Below are positions 5,528 to 5,578 of a stretch of 5,578 nucleotides of DNA, piece by piece. Every line of letters begins with the position of its first letter. Within the stretch, counting starts at the first letter, position 1. The stretch comes from CAZOWW01 sp964583765 (GTDB taxonomy: Bacteria; Actinomycetota; Actinomycetes; Actinomycetales; Kineosporiaceae): NCBI GenBank assembly GCA_964583765.1, contig CAZOWW010000215.1, forward strand, positions 1 through 5,578. The letters are read 5' to 3'. The notes beneath the pieces are model-generated. The model searched no databases and was not told the origin of the DNA. It worked only from the letters and a program-made list of their open reading frames with translations. The position numbers were made by a program, and so were the translations under genes.

Positions 5528-5578
5528 GGCCTGTTTCGGAACTGGAATTTGGGCGGGTGAAGTCCGGTTCGTCCCGAC

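Noticed and set aside
2508..5578. Search for CRISPR arrays or other regular direct repeats
   Set aside because: No repeat with regular spacing was seen by eye.

Overview
The window looks like chromosome (or large replicon) of a high-GC actinomycete, probably Streptomyces or a close relative. The coding frames use G or C at nearly every third codon position. It carries a Streptomyces-type secreted phospholipase A2, an actinobacterial three-helix-bundle protein beside a long-form pyruvate kinase, and the tail of an ISAs1-type transposase. Gene density is low and several genes are broken, which suggests an accessory or decaying region.

Layout, left to right. (1) 1-820: a small membrane protein with a soluble tail (205-522, +), probably starting at ATG 153 in its original form and apparently broken by single-base changes at both ends, followed by about 300 bases with no gene I can defend. 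(2) 820-2840, minus strand: a probable two-gene operon, first a 110-residue three-helix-bundle dimerization protein (2840 to 2508), then a long N-extended pyruvate kinase (start 2387). The kinase is a pseudogene: a one-base deletion near 1880 breaks its frame, and its sequence loses family resemblance near 820, before the end of the catalytic barrel. An inverted repeat GGGAC-N7-GTCCC lies upstream of the operon. (3) 2841-3738: a gene-poor stretch with a 97-base inverted-repeat-bounded segment, the C-terminal tail of an ISAs1-family transposase, and two small tandem hairpins just before the next gene. (4) 3739-4281, +: an intact secreted phospholipase A2 with signal peptide, all catalytic and calcium residues and four cysteines. 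(5) 4282-4782: about 500 bases of hairpin-rich DNA without a credible gene. (6) 4783-5527: two small divergently transcribed genes encoding 74- and 76-residue helix-turn-helix proteins that align to each other without a gap, separated by 289 bases holding a recognisable promoter.

The intact genes do not form one pathway. The phospholipase acts outside the cell, the three-helix-bundle gene probably lost its metabolic partner when the kinase decayed, and the divergent pair looks like a self-contained regulatory module of unknown role. That pair is the part most likely to be undescribed.
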